A stretch of 54,685 nucleotides of DNA, taken from Nitratireductor pacificus pht-3B. Lineage in GTDB: Bacteria > Pseudomonadota > Alphaproteobacteria > Rhizobiales > Rhizobiaceae. Positions 45,312 to 52,879 of this stretch are shown in pieces; the first letter of the stretch is position 1, and the number at the start of each line of letters is the position of its first letter. A program made the position numbers and the translations under genes. The DNA lies in assembly GCF_000300335.1 (NCBI RefSeq), contig NZ_AMRM01000027.1, forward strand, positions 1 through 54,685, in the 5' to 3' direction. The notes beneath the pieces are model-generated. The model saw only the letters and a list, made by a program, of their open reading frames with translations. It did not search any database and had not been told where the DNA came from.

Positions 45312-45327
45312 GGCGCATTGATAATTT
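45299..45327 (+). promoter_or_regulatory. Promoter directed toward ilvE
   Basis: TTGACA (45299-45304) and TAATTT (45322-45327) are separated by 17 nt. The -35 lies inside the right arm of the palindrome. The transcript would have a leader of about 170 nt before ilvE. Confidence 0.75.
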
Positions 45328-45503
45328 TTGACAATGTTTTCGGCCTGACGCGAACAAAAAGGTTTCCTTGAAGCCGTTTTTGGGAACATCCTTCAAGATC
45401 GTCCCGTTGCGCAGAGGCTGAATCCGTTGAAGGCGTTGTCCGCGGCGGGCGGCGTTTCGGTTTTGTCCGGGCCTGGACGGCAGGCGCCGGCAGGAGAGGT
45501 TAC

Positions 45504-46397
45504 ATGGCAGCGGTTCCTTTCGATCAGCTCGAAGGCTTTATCTGGCTCAACGGCGAATTCGTCAAATGGGCGGACGCCAAGATTCACGTCCTGACCCACG
45601 GCCTGCACTATGCGAGCGCCGTATTCGAGGGCGAGCGCGCCTATGACGGTGAGATCTTCAAGCTCAACGAGCACACGGAGCGCCTGCATGAATCGGCGCG
45701 CATCCTCGGTTTCCGCATCCCGTGGTCGGTCGAGGAGATCAACGAGGCCTGCACCGCACTGCTCGCCAAGCAGGGCTTCGTCGATGCCTATGTGCGGCCG
45801 ATCGCCTGGCGCGGCAGCGAGATGATGGGCGTTTCGGCGCAGAACAACCGCATCAACCTCGCCATCGCCATCTGGCAGTGGCCGAGCTATTTCGATCCGG
45901 AGCAGCGGCTGAAGGGCATCCGTCTCGACATCGCCGAATATTGCCGGCCCGACCCGCGCACCGCACCGTCGAAGTCGAAGGCAGCCGGTCTCTACATGAT
46001 CTGCACCCTGTCGAAGCACGCGGCGGAGGCGAAGGGCTATGCCGATGCGATGATGCTCGACTGGCGCGGCCAGGTGGCCGAGGCGACCGGTGCGAACATC
46101 TTTTTCGTCAAGGACGGCGTCATCCACACGCCGACGCCGGACTGCTTCCTGGATGGAATCACCCGGCGCACGGTGATCGATCTGGCGCGTCGGCGCGGCA
46201 TCGAAGTGGTCGAACGGGCGATCATGCCGGACGAACTGACCGGCTTCGAACAGTGCTTCCTCTGCGGCACCGCGGCCGAGGTCACGCCGGTTTCGGAAAT
46301 CGGCCCATACCGCTTCGAAGTGGGAGAAATCACGCGTTTGCTGATGAACGACTATGCAAACGAGGTCCGTCCGGGGCTGCGCGCCGCGGCGCAATAG
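45504..46397 (+). CDS. ilvE: Branched-chain amino acid aminotransferase
   Basis: A 297-residue class IV PLP enzyme. The Schiff-base lysine is K159 in PSKSKAAGLYM, and the family motif EATGANIFFV (193-202) and the TPTPDCFLDGITRRTVIDLA segment are present. It converts branched-chain 2-oxo acids to Leu, Ile and Val. GGAGAGG lies 5 nt before the ATG. The gene is a single unit transcribed away from marR. The long leader and shared operator suggest that the MarR protein could affect it. Confidence 0.95.
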   Translation: MAAVPFDQLEGFIWLNGEFVKWADAKIHVLTHGLHYASAVFEGERAYDGEIFKLNEHTERLHESARILGFRIPWSVEEINEACTALLAKQGFVDAYVRPIAWRGSEMMGVSAQNNRINLAIAIWQWPSYFDPEQRLKGIRLDIAEYCRPDPRTAPSKSKAAGLYMICTLSKHAAEAKGYADAMMLDWRGQVAEATGANIFFVKDGVIHTPTPDCFLDGITRRTVIDLARRRGIEVVERAIMPDELTGFEQCFLCGTAAEVTPVSEIGPYRFEVGEITRLLMNDYANEVRPGLRAAAQ

Positions 46398-46516
46398 TGT
46401 TTCGCCGGCTTCACGCAGCGCCGGACTTTTCACAGCCTCGTATTTGACTTTGCGTCAATTCGCGCTTTCATGTGCGCGCCGGCCCCCGAAGGCCGGCGTC
46501 AAACGAGGGACCAGAC

Positions 46517-46795
46517 ATGGAAGCGCTTCTCCCGATTGTCATTCAGGTGATCAGCGGTGTTGTCGGTGGCCAGGCTATCGGCGCCGTCCTGAAAAATGCC
46601 GCTATGGGGCAGGTTGCCAAGATCGTGGCGGGCGCCGTCGGCGGTGTCGGCGGTGGTGCTCTTCTTTCCGGCATGGGTGGTGATGCCGGTGCGATGAGCG
46701 GCATACTTGGCGACGTCATTGGCGGCGGTGCCGGTGGCGCCGTTTTGACGGGGCTTGTGGGTGCCGTCATGGGAGCCATGGGTAAAAAAGGCTGA
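46517..46795 (+). CDS. Gly-rich small membrane protein (92 aa)
   Basis: A 92-residue hydrophobic protein with many glycines: MEALLPIVIQVISGVVGGQAIG and GGVGGGALLSGMGG, plus further GxxxG-like patterns. Two or three membrane-spanning stretches are predicted. I recognise no named family. AGGGA lies 7 nt before the ATG at 46517, and a terminator follows 22 nt after the stop, so it is probably a single-gene unit. Confidence 0.75.
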   Translation: MEALLPIVIQVISGVVGGQAIGAVLKNAAMGQVAKIVAGAVGGVGGGALLSGMGGDAGAMSGILGDVIGGGAGGAVLTGLVGAVMGAMGKKG

Positions 46796-46817
46796 GACGC
46801 TTTGTAGAGAGTTGAAG

Positions 46818-46850
46818 AAGCGGGCGGCGCAAAACCGCCCGCTTCTTGTT
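46818..46850 (+). terminator. Intrinsic terminator
   Basis: A 10-bp stem, AAGCGGGCGG and CCGCCCGCTT with a 7-nt loop, is followed by CTTGTT. The T-tract is weak. Confidence 0.7.
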
Positions 46851-46922
46851 GTGCGGTCATGCGGTGCGGCTGTTCCGTAGCGCCGGCGACCGGGGTTTCA
46901 GGTTCCAGTCAGGGAGTTGCTT

Positions 46923-47564
46923 ATGGGCGCGTTGCGCGCCGGGATCATTCCGGTCACGCCGTTCCAGCAGAATTGCGCCATCCTGTTCGACGAGACGGAC
47001 AAGCGCGGCGTCGTCGTCGATCCGGGCGGCGAGGTGGAGCGCATTCTCTCGGCCATCGAGGACAACGGCATCGCCATCGAGGCGATCTGGCTCACCCACG
47101 GGCATATCGACCACGCCGGCGGCGCGATGGACCTGAAGGAGGTGCTCGGCGTCGACCTGATCGGCCCGCACGAGGCGGATCGCGACCTGCTCGGCAATCT
47201 CGAGAGCCAGGCGCGCATGTTCGGCCTCGAGGGGGCGGTGCGCAATGCGGTGCCCGACCGTTTCCTGACCGAGGGCGAGATCCTGTCCTTCGGCGATCAC
47301 CGTTTCGAGGTCTTGCACTGCCCCGGTCATGCGCCGGGCCATGTGGTCTTCTTCAATCGGGACGCCCGCTTCGCCCATGTGGGCGACGTGCTGTTCAGCG
47401 GCTCCATCGGGCGCACGGACCTGCCCGGCGGCGATCACGACACGCTGATCCGTTCGATCAAGGAAAAACTGCTGCCGCTTGGCGACGAAGTCGGCTTCCT
47501 CTGCGGCCACGGCCCCGGCGGCCGTTTCGGCGAGGAACGACGCGGCAATCCGTTTCTTGTTTAG
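46923..47564 (+). CDS. MBL-fold metallo-hydrolase (glyoxalase II-like)
   Basis: A 213-residue metallo-beta-lactamase-fold protein with THGHIDH (58-64), the D of HVGDVLFSGSIGRTDLPGG and the later histidine motif FLCGHGPGG. A GVVVDPGGE segment precedes the zinc motif. This short type is often called hydroxyacylglutathione hydrolase-like, but the substrate is uncertain. GGGAG lies 6 nt before the ATG at 46923. It is followed by a family B repeat. Confidence 0.92.
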   Translation: MGALRAGIIPVTPFQQNCAILFDETDKRGVVVDPGGEVERILSAIEDNGIAIEAIWLTHGHIDHAGGAMDLKEVLGVDLIGPHEADRDLLGNLESQARMFGLEGAVRNAVPDRFLTEGEILSFGDHRFEVLHCPGHAPGHVVFFNRDARFAHVGDVLFSGSIGRTDLPGGDHDTLIRSIKEKLLPLGDEVGFLCGHGPGGRFGEERRGNPFLV

Positions 47565-47587
47565 GGATCGAGGGGCGGTCAACGCTC

Positions 47588-47748
47588 GCCCCTCACCCTT
47601 ACCTGACCGGGGTCGAGCCACGGGTCTCGTCCCGTCCTTCGGACCCCCGTGAACGGGGAGAGGGGGCGTCCACGTTGCGGCCATCCTCCTTCTCCCCGCT
47701 TGCGGGGAGAAGGGTGCGCAGCACGCAGGGGGATGAGGGGCGGGCGCT
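47588..47748. repeat. Dispersed palindromic element, family B (copy 2)
   Basis: The same ends as at 6618-6765: GCCCCTCACCCTTACC at the left, CCTTCTCCCCGC..GCGGGGAGAAGG hairpin, and an identical GTGCGCAGCACGCAGGGGG run ending TGAGGGGCGGGCGCT. The left half differs: it carries a second GGGTCGAGCC-type insert. It fills the gap between the MBL gene and a DUF1801 gene. Confidence 0.8.
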
Positions 47749-47775
47749 ACCGCGCAATCCTCGCCACTCTTCCCG

Positions 47776-48195
47776 CTATCTCCGCTTCTTCCCGGCCTTC
47801 TGCGCCAGGTTCAGCCGCACCGCGGCGCGGATGAGCGCCTTCAGCGCGGCCTCGTCCACCGCGTCGTCCTCGTGGAAGTCGATCGCGCGCCGGACATTGC
47901 CCTCGAGGCTGGCGTTGAACAGGCCGGTCGGATCGTCCAGCGCCGCGCCCTTGGCGAACGTCATCTTCACCGCCTTCTTGTAGGTCTCGCCGGTGCAGAT
48001 GATGCCGGCATGCGACCAGACCGGCACGCCGCGCCATTTCCACTCCTCCGTCACCTCGGGATCGGCCTCCCTGATCAGCGCCCGCAGCTTGGCGAGCAGC
48101 GCGCCCCGCCAGTCGCCCAGCTCGGTGATCCGGGCGTCGATCAGCTCCGTCGGGGAGGGCGCTGTTCCGTTCGCGCCGTCTTGTGCTTCGTTCAT
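47776..48195 (-). CDS. DUF1801 domain-containing protein (139 aa)
   Basis: A 139-residue YdhG-like protein: a stretch EEWKWRGVPVWSHAGIICTG (50-69) and KAVKMTFAKGAALDDPTGLFN, then a basic C-terminal tail QKAGKKRR. Such proteins are small, soluble, of unknown function and often occur in pairs. A second DUF1801-like gene lies upstream, separated by a family A repeat. Confidence 0.85.
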   Translation of the reverse strand: MNEAQDGANGTAPSPTELIDARITELGDWRGALLAKLRALIREADPEVTEEWKWRGVPVWSHAGIICTGETYKKAVKMTFAKGAALDDPTGLFNASLEGNVRRAIDFHEDDAVDEAALKALIRAAVRLNLAQKAGKKRR

Positions 48196-48231
48196 CGCTT
48201 TGTCGTCTCCTTCGTGCCGCCGCTGCCCTGG

Positions 48232-48331
48232 ACCCGTTCATCGTTTCACAGAAACGCTGACCCGTTCCAACTCCTTGTTTCTCCGCGTTTATGCGGGCGT
48301 CGGGTGAACCCCCCGACCTCAAAACGCCCTA
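48232..48331 (-). repeat. Dispersed palindromic repeat, family A (copy 5)
   Basis: On the minus strand it starts TAGGGCGTTTTGAGGTC, then GGGGGGTTCACCC, GACGCCCGCATAAACGCGG and the AGCGTTT..AAACGAT arm. Its initial TAG is the stop codon of the DUF1801-like gene at 48329. Confidence 0.8.
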
Positions 48332-48763
48332 CAGGCGTTCACCGGGTAGCCGGCTTGCCTGCTTCACCCAGCCGGTGAAAAGCGCCTCGTCGATCTCTTC
48401 ACCTTCATGGACATGAAAATAGCGGGTCTCGGGCGTTTTCGAGGCGACGGGCGGGACGGGATCGAGCGACGTTCCGCGGAAGAAGGTGACCTTCACATAG
48501 CGGTCGAAGCAGTGAAAGCCGAGGAACCAGCCTTCGCCCTCGAGACCATAGAAGGGCGTGTTCCACTTGATCGCCTTGAACACGCCGGGCACCGCCTCCT
48601 CGATGAGCGCGTCGAGGCGGCGGCCCACAACCTGCTTCCAGCCCGGCATGGCGGCGAGATAGGCCTCGACCGGCGCGTCGCCATAGCCCTTGGCGATCTG
48701 CGGATTGCCGCCCGACAGCAGCACCGGCTTCCCGGGGGTTCCGGTGTCGTTCTTCCCGGCCAT
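48329..48763 (-). CDS. DUF1801 domain-containing protein (144 aa)
   Basis: A 144-residue YdhG-like protein that includes KAIKWNTPFYGLEGEGWFLGFHCFDRYVKVTFFRG, the DUF1801 core, and ends SRLPGERL. Its stop codon TAG is the first triplet of a family A repeat. It is followed after 132 bp by another DUF1801 gene on the same strand, so it is probably a tandem paralogue pair that has diverged and been separated by the repeat. Confidence 0.87.
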   Translation of the reverse strand: MAGKNDTGTPGKPVLLSGGNPQIAKGYGDAPVEAYLAAMPGWKQVVGRRLDALIEEAVPGVFKAIKWNTPFYGLEGEGWFLGFHCFDRYVKVTFFRGTSLDPVPPVASKTPETRYFHVHEGEEIDEALFTGWVKQASRLPGERL

Positions 48764-48772
48764 CCCGGCCTC

Positions 48773-48994
48773 CTATCCGGTGGTCCGCTCGCGTCGCCAG
48801 CCTTCGGCATAGGGCAGGGCGAACATGTAGAGCCCCGTGAAGAGCAGCAGGGCGAGCGGCGCGAGGGGCAGGAAATACACCCATTCGGCCGGTTCCCTTC
48901 CCATGCCCAGGAGCAGGAAGATGAAGGCGACGATCAATGTGAAGATGATGGAAAGCCAGCGGTGGACCTGCCGCACCCATTTGCTCCAGTTCAA
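48773..48994 (-). CDS. Small membrane protein (73 aa)
   Basis: A 73-residue protein with two helices (WLSIIFTLIVAFIFLLLG and FLPLAPLALLLFTGLYMF), an N-terminal amphipathic basic start (MNWSKWVRQVHR) and a basic end. The pattern recalls PepSY-TM-like or cytochrome-type fragments, but no family is clear. GGAGAA lies upstream of the ATG. It is 9 bp before the DUF1801-like gene in the same transcript. Confidence 0.75.
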   Translation of the reverse strand: MNWSKWVRQVHRWLSIIFTLIVAFIFLLLGMGREPAEWVYFLPLAPLALLLFTGLYMFALPYAEGWRRERTTG

Positions 48995-49050
48995 GGGATT
49001 CTCCTTCCGTGGTGTCGATGTCGGTGATCGGCGCGCAGCGCCTGCCGTCT

Positions 49051-49461
49051 TCAGTCCAGTCCGGCGAGGACGTTCTCAAGCCCGGCGAGGAAGCGCGGCC
49101 ATGCGGCCTGCGCACCCTGATAATAGGGCTGCTGGTGGGCGCGGAAGCCTTCCTGCTCCATGCGCAGGAGCGTTCCGCCGGCGGTCGGCGTCAGCGTCCA
49201 GGTGACCGTGCTCCTGAGATCCTTGGTGTCCCAGCTGTAGGACAGCATCCGCGTCGGCTCGGACGTCCGCACTTCGCAGTCGACCGTTCCCCAGTCCGCG
49301 TCGAGATTGAAGCGGTGGTTCACCGCCGGCTTGAACGTGTTCTTCATCAGCCAGGCCTCGATCAGATGCGGCTGCGTCAGCGCGCGCCAGACCTTCTCCG
49401 GCGGATGGGGCATTTCCCGCTCGACGATGACGGAAAGCGTGTCGGTAGAGGTGTCGTTCAT
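49051..49461 (-). CDS. SRPBCC/AHSA1-family protein
   Basis: A 136-residue START-like (SRPBCC) protein: EREMPHPPEKVWRALTQPHLIEAWLMKN (14-41), RMLSYSWD and the C-terminal GAQAAWPRFLAGLENVLA. The fold binds hydrophobic ligands. Its ATG overlaps the arsR stop as ATGA, the usual pairing of ArsR regulators with AHSA1 proteins; joint expression is therefore expected. Confidence 0.92.
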   Translation of the reverse strand: MNDTSTDTLSVIVEREMPHPPEKVWRALTQPHLIEAWLMKNTFKPAVNHRFNLDADWGTVDCEVRTSEPTRMLSYSWDTKDLRSTVTWTLTPTAGGTLLRMEQEGFRAHQQPYYQGAQAAWPRFLAGLENVLAGLD

Positions 49462-49781
49462 TGATCCATCCTTCTCAGAACGTCTTCGAGGTCGTCGAAC
49501 CGCGCCTCCCAGAAGCCCTGCATCCGCGCGGTCCAGTCGGCCAGCGGGGCGAGGGCGGAGAGTTCGGCGCTGTAGTGGGTCTGGCGCCCGTCCTGCCGGT
49601 CGCGCACGAGGCCCGCCCGCTTGAGCACGCCCAAATGTTTCGACACGGCGGGCTGCGAGACGCCGGCCATGGCCGTCAGGGCGGCCACCGTCTGGTCGCC
49701 GTCGCGGCACAGGCGCTCGAACAGTCCCCGTCGCGTCGGGTCGGCGAGCGTCTTGAACAGGAGATGATGCGCTTCGGACAT
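49458..49781 (-). CDS. ArsR-family transcriptional regulator
   Basis: A 107-residue winged-helix protein with LFKTLADPTRRGLFERLCRDGDQTVAAL, the recognition part SQPAVSKHLGVLKRAGLV and DGRQTHYS. Metal-ligand cysteines of ArsR-proper are absent, so it belongs to the non-metal group paired with SRPBCC proteins. No Shine-Dalgarno is visible before the ATG. A -35/-10 pair and two AATCGATAACC repeats lie just upstream. Confidence 0.93.
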   Translation of the reverse strand: MSEAHHLLFKTLADPTRRGLFERLCRDGDQTVAALTAMAGVSQPAVSKHLGVLKRAGLVRDRQDGRQTHYSAELSALAPLADWTARMQGFWEARFDDLEDVLRRMDQ

Positions 49782-49799
49782 GGTGATTGATAGCTGGTT

Positions 49800-49841
49800 G
49801 GTTATCGATTTTCCATAGCCGACGGGTTATCGATTAGTCAA
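49800..49841 (-). promoter_or_regulatory. arsR promoter with direct-repeat operator
   Basis: The -35 TTGACT (49841-49836) and -10 TATGGA (49817-49812) are 18 nt apart. The direct repeats AATCGATAACC occur at 49835-49825 and 49810-49800, one inside the promoter spacer and one after the -10, 25 nt centre to centre. ATCGAT is itself palindromic, so two dimer sites are possible. Confidence 0.65.
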
Positions 49842-49935
49842 GCCGGCGGCGGCGCGCGGTGGTCGCGGACGGAAAAAGGCCGGGTCGCGAGACCCGGCCT
49901 CCGGATGGGATTCAGGCGCTGAAGCCGGTAGCGGC

Positions 49936-50370
49936 TCAGTTCGGCTGGCAGAAGTGCCGGCGGCCGTCATAGCCCATGAAGGTGCCGCTGCGGGCGTCGA
50001 AGCTGCGGTAGCGGTTCGAGCAGTAGCGGTACCATTCGCGCGACCACGGCTCCATCGCGTCGCGATAATAGGTCGGCCGCACGCGGGGCCTGTAGTAGCG
50101 GGGTTCTTCATAGTAGTCGCGCTGGACCCGGTAGTGGTCCGGGTAGGCACGGTACGGCGGATCGATGTAGACGCGGCCGCCACTGCGCGATTCCGACAGC
50201 AGTCCGCCGACGATCGCGCCAGCCGCCAGGCCGATCACGCCGGCGGCGACGGCGTCGCTGTTGCCTCTGTGGTGCCGGTGCCGGTGGCCGGCGTCGGCGG
50301 TCGAGATCGCGCCGAGCGTCATCGCGGCCACGGCCATCGAGAGTATGCTCGTCTTCAGGATGCTCTTCAT
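49936..50370 (-). CDS. BA14K family protein
   Basis: A 144-residue secreted protein with a signal peptide (about 1-27, ending ADA-G), a His/Arg-rich stretch HRHRHHRG, a glycine-rich hydrophobic segment GVIGLAAGAIVGGLL, and the C-terminal BA14K signature EWYRYCSNRYRSFDARSGTFMGYDG with two cysteines. BA14K of Brucella is a surface/periplasmic immunoreactive protein with lectin-like reports. GAGG lies 7 nt before the ATG at 50370; a GTG one codon earlier is possible. Confidence 0.92.
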   Translation of the reverse strand: MKSILKTSILSMAVAAMTLGAISTADAGHRHRHHRGNSDAVAAGVIGLAAGAIVGGLLSESRSGGRVYIDPPYRAYPDHYRVQRDYYEEPRYYRPRVRPTYYRDAMEPWSREWYRYCSNRYRSFDARSGTFMGYDGRRHFCQPN

Positions 50371-50373
50371 CAC

Positions 50374-51033
50374 TCTACCTCTTGGTCATGCGCTGCCGGT
50401 CGGGGGGGCAAGGGCAGCAGCTTCCTGCAGCAAATAGGCCTTCCTGCCTGAATGCCAGCTGAACGAGGCGCCCATATGGCGTTCACGGGCCCATATGGCG
50501 TTCACGGATGGAGTCGCGCCGATATCGAACGTCAACCCGCTCCATCGGCAGGCCGGTCGTCGGGCGCTTCCAGGGCGTGTCGCAATCTTCCGGATGCGCT
50601 GGACACGCTTCAAGTCCCTGTTTCATCGCATGTCGTTGTCCTGGAATTCGTTCCCGCTTCCGGGCGACATCCTTCAACGCGCGGGCAGGGCAGGCGGTTC
50701 CCCGCAACCCCTCGCGACCCGGCGTCCCGGTGGATAGGGCGAAGCGGCGGCAGGCTCGTCAGCGCGTTCCTCGATATCTGGCTGTCTGTCCGGGCGGTGT
50801 CGCGACGCTTGCGCGCCCGTTCCCTGGGGGGAGCACCCCGTCTGCCACACGGCGCTCCGGCATGCGCGGGAGGGCGTCGGCAGTTGCGCGGTATACGCGG
50901 CGGCCGTGGCCGCTTGGCACCCTCTGGGCGCTAAAGTTCAGGCTCCGGCCCCAGAAGCAGGGCCGGTTCCCCTCGCTGTACTCTTCTCGCCTTCCGCCGG
51001 GGCGTGCCGTTCACCGGGCGCCCGGCGGGCAGG
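50374..51033. other. 660-bp gap without a convincing gene
   Basis: Several frames are open over 150-180 codons on the plus strand, but none has a ribosome site or protein-like composition (Arg/Ser/Gly-rich shadows). The region is downstream of the csp gene and upstream of BA14K on the minus strand, so it could hold the BA14K promoter or an RNA. It includes a 19-bp tandem repeat at 50470-50507. Confidence 0.5.
50470..50507. repeat. 19-bp perfect tandem duplication
   Basis: GCCCATATGGCGTTCACGG occurs twice with no spacer (50470-50488 and 50489-50507). The unit contains CCATATGG, a palindrome. Confidence 0.9.
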
Positions 51034-51249
51034 CTATTGCGAAATCGTCAGGTTGACGGCTTTCGGTCCCTTGCCGCGCTTGTCCGGCTCGGTCTCGAAG
51101 CTCACCTTCTGTCCGTCTTCGAGGCCGGGCAGGCCCGATGCCTGGACGGCGGAGATATGAACGAACACATCGGCTCCGCCGGCATCCGGGGTGATGAACC
51201 CGAACCCCTTGGAGTTGTTGAAGAACTTAACGGTACCACTCTGCGACAT
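51034..51249 (-). CDS. Cold-shock protein (CspA family)
   Basis: A 71-residue OB-fold RNA-binding protein with RNP1 KGFGFI (14-19) and RNP2 VFVHIS (28-33), ending [10 protein letters not shown]. Acting as an RNA chaperone is the family role. AAAGGACTCC precedes the ATG. A second csp gene lies about 410 bp upstream with 75% or more matching residues, so the two arose by duplication. Different leaders suggest separate regulation. Confidence 0.96.
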   Translation of the reverse strand: MSQSGTVKFFNNSKGFGFITPDAGGADVFVHISAVQASGLPGLEDGQKVSFETEPDKRGKGPKAVNLTISQ

Positions 51250-51600
51250 CGGAAGGAGTCCTTTCTCCCTTCATGCTGGTCTCTGGAGGCCAACCTCTTG
51301 CTGGGTTTCGCCCATGGCGTCATCGGTCGTTTACTGGGGGAGAAGAAACAGTCAGCTTCGTGCCTCGCTTGCTCGGACATGGGGTGCGGGGGAAGTCCCC
51401 GGCAGGCATGTTTTCTCCATAAGCATCAGCACAACTTCCCGGAGGGCCAAAAGTCCCTCATCAGGGCATGCCATTCCAGTCTCCGGGCCGGCAAATGCCC
51501 GAACGGACGGGAGCTTCCCCGATTTTTCTGGTACGGGCAAGCGAAACTTTTGTGAATCGCAGCGGGCGCCAAGGTGATCGCGCCTCTCCATTGCCGCAGG
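51250..51600. other. Intergenic leader between the two csp genes
   Basis: These 350 bp hold no supported gene. They probably contain the promoter and long 5' leader of the downstream csp gene, since cold-shock mRNAs often have structured leaders. Open frames here have no ribosome site in a sensible place. Confidence 0.45.
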
Positions 51601-51632
51601 CAAAGAAAAAGCGCGGCGGAAACCCGCCGCGC
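51601..51632 (-). terminator. Intrinsic terminator of the upstream csp gene
   Basis: Minus-strand stem GCGCGGCGG and CCGCCGCGC with a 4-nt loop, followed by TTTTTCTTTG. It begins 32 nt after the csp stop at 51664. Confidence 0.92.
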
Positions 51633-51663
51633 TCATAACAGAACTCTGTATCCGCTTGTCGGA

Positions 51664-51876
51664 TCAGGCCAGCGACAGATTAACTGCCTTCGGGCCCTTG
51701 CCCATGCGGTCCGGCTCGGTTTCGAAGTTGACCTTCTGGCCGTCGGCGAGAGTGCGGATCCCCGAAGCTTCGAGCGCGGAGATGTGGACGAACACGTCCT
51801 TCGCGCCATCATCCGGCGTGATAAAGCCGAAGCCTTTGGTTTCATTGAAGAATTTAACGGTGCCGGTCTGGGCCAT
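51664..51876 (-). CDS. Cold-shock protein (CspA family)
   Basis: A 70-residue paralogue of the csp gene at 51034, with RNP1 KGFGFI (14-19) and VFVHIS (28-33). Differences lie mainly in residues 34-48. TAGGAG lies 6 nt before the ATG, and a strong terminator follows, so it is transcribed alone. The two csp genes are consecutive and in the same orientation. Confidence 0.96.
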   Translation of the reverse strand: MAQTGTVKFFNETKGFGFITPDDGAKDVFVHISALEASGIRTLADGQKVNFETEPDRMGKGPKAVNLSLA

Positions 51877-52251
51877 GGGAAACTCCTATTCCCTTTGAGA
51901 AGTCGCGTCTGTGCAACGTGCGCAGGTTCACGGTCGTCGAGAGTTTAACAAGGTCGGGGAAAGGGGTCGTCCTTCAAAACGCGTCCAGTCTCCGGGTCTG
52001 CAATCACCCGAGCGCGCGGCATTTATGACATGAAAGGGGGTGCGACACAAGATACCGGGCGCGCGTCGCGGGGCCGTTTCGACGGTCGGCCGGGCGCCCC
52101 GGCGCTTGTCCGCGCCCGCGCTTCCGCCCCGGTTTCGCGCGGCGGCGCGCGGCTTTCCCCGGCATGTCCCGCTGCATGTCCTGCAGGCCGGACCGTTCGT
52201 CGCGGCCTGCGGAGGCGCGATCGCGATGCGACGCGGGCCAGGAACAGGGGC
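51877..52251. other. Intergenic region upstream of the XRE-cupin gene
   Basis: There is no convincing gene. The plus frames that run into the XRE ORF are open but Arg/Ala-rich and lack a ribosome site. The csp promoter should lie in the left part of this stretch. Confidence 0.4.
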
Positions 52252-52280
52252 TTGCGGGTCATCCATATTCGGAATAATTT
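52252..52280 (+). promoter_or_regulatory. Promoter of the XRE-cupin gene, possibly leaderless
   Basis: TTGCGG (52252-52257) and TAATTT (52275-52280) are spaced by 17 nt, and the ATG is at 52288. The expected transcription start, about 7 nt after the -10, then coincides with the start codon. There is no Shine-Dalgarno, so translation from a leaderless mRNA is likely. Confidence 0.6.
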
Positions 52281-52287
52281 CCCGTTT

Positions 52288-52860
52288 ATGGAAGATGCTC
52301 CCTCCGACGACGCCGCCTTCGACGACCGCATCGCCCGGCGGCTGCGCGCCCTGCGTGGCGAGCGGGGCTGGTCGCTCGACGCGCTTGCCGCGCGCAGCAA
52401 GGTCAGCCGCGCCACCCTGTCGCGCCTGGAGAACGCGGAGGTCAGCCCGACGGCCAGCGTCTTGGGCCGGCTCTGCGCGGCCTACGACATCACCGTCTCA
52501 CGGCTGATGTATCTGGTCGAGGAGGATTTCTCGCCGCTCGTGCAGCGCGGCGCTCAGGCGGTCTGGGTGGATCCGCGGCACGATTTTCACCGCCGGCTCG
52601 TCTCGCCGCCGGCGCGGGCGCTGGGCGGGGAGGTGCTGGAATGCCGACTCGGCCCCGGCACGCGGATCGCCTATGACGCGCCGCCGCGCAGCGGCCTCGA
52701 GCATCATCTCGTCCTTGTCGAGGGCGGTCTCGCCGTGACGGTCGACGGGCGGGAGCACATTCTCGCGCCGGGCGATTGCCTGCGCTACCAGCTGCGTGGC
52801 CCGAGCGTCTTCGCGACGCCGGAGACGGTCGCCGCGCGCTATCTTCTGTTCATCCTGTAG
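52288..52860 (+). CDS. XRE-family regulator with C-terminal cupin
   Basis: A 190-residue protein: HTH_3-type DNA-binding domain (RIARRLRALRGERGWSLDALAARSKVSRATLSRLENAEVSPT, about 14-56) and a cupin domain (about 110-188) with LEHHLVLVEGGLAVTVDGREHILAPGDCLRYQ. Such proteins control small-molecule stress or transport operons. The start at 52288 has no ribosome site and sits 7 nt after a -10 box. The gene is followed 19 bp later by a GNAT gene that it may regulate and be co-transcribed with. Confidence 0.92.
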   Translation: MEDAPSDDAAFDDRIARRLRALRGERGWSLDALAARSKVSRATLSRLENAEVSPTASVLGRLCAAYDITVSRLMYLVEEDFSPLVQRGAQAVWVDPRHDFHRRLVSPPARALGGEVLECRLGPGTRIAYDAPPRSGLEHHLVLVEGGLAVTVDGREHILAPGDCLRYQLRGPSVFATPETVAARYLLFIL

Positions 52861-52879
52861 GGAACATCTGCGAGGGATC

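Noticed and set aside
51352-51636. 94-codon ORF on the minus strand between the csp genes
   Set aside because: Its start lies in the csp terminator, it has no ribosome site and its composition is mixed. It is most likely a shadow of the csp leader.
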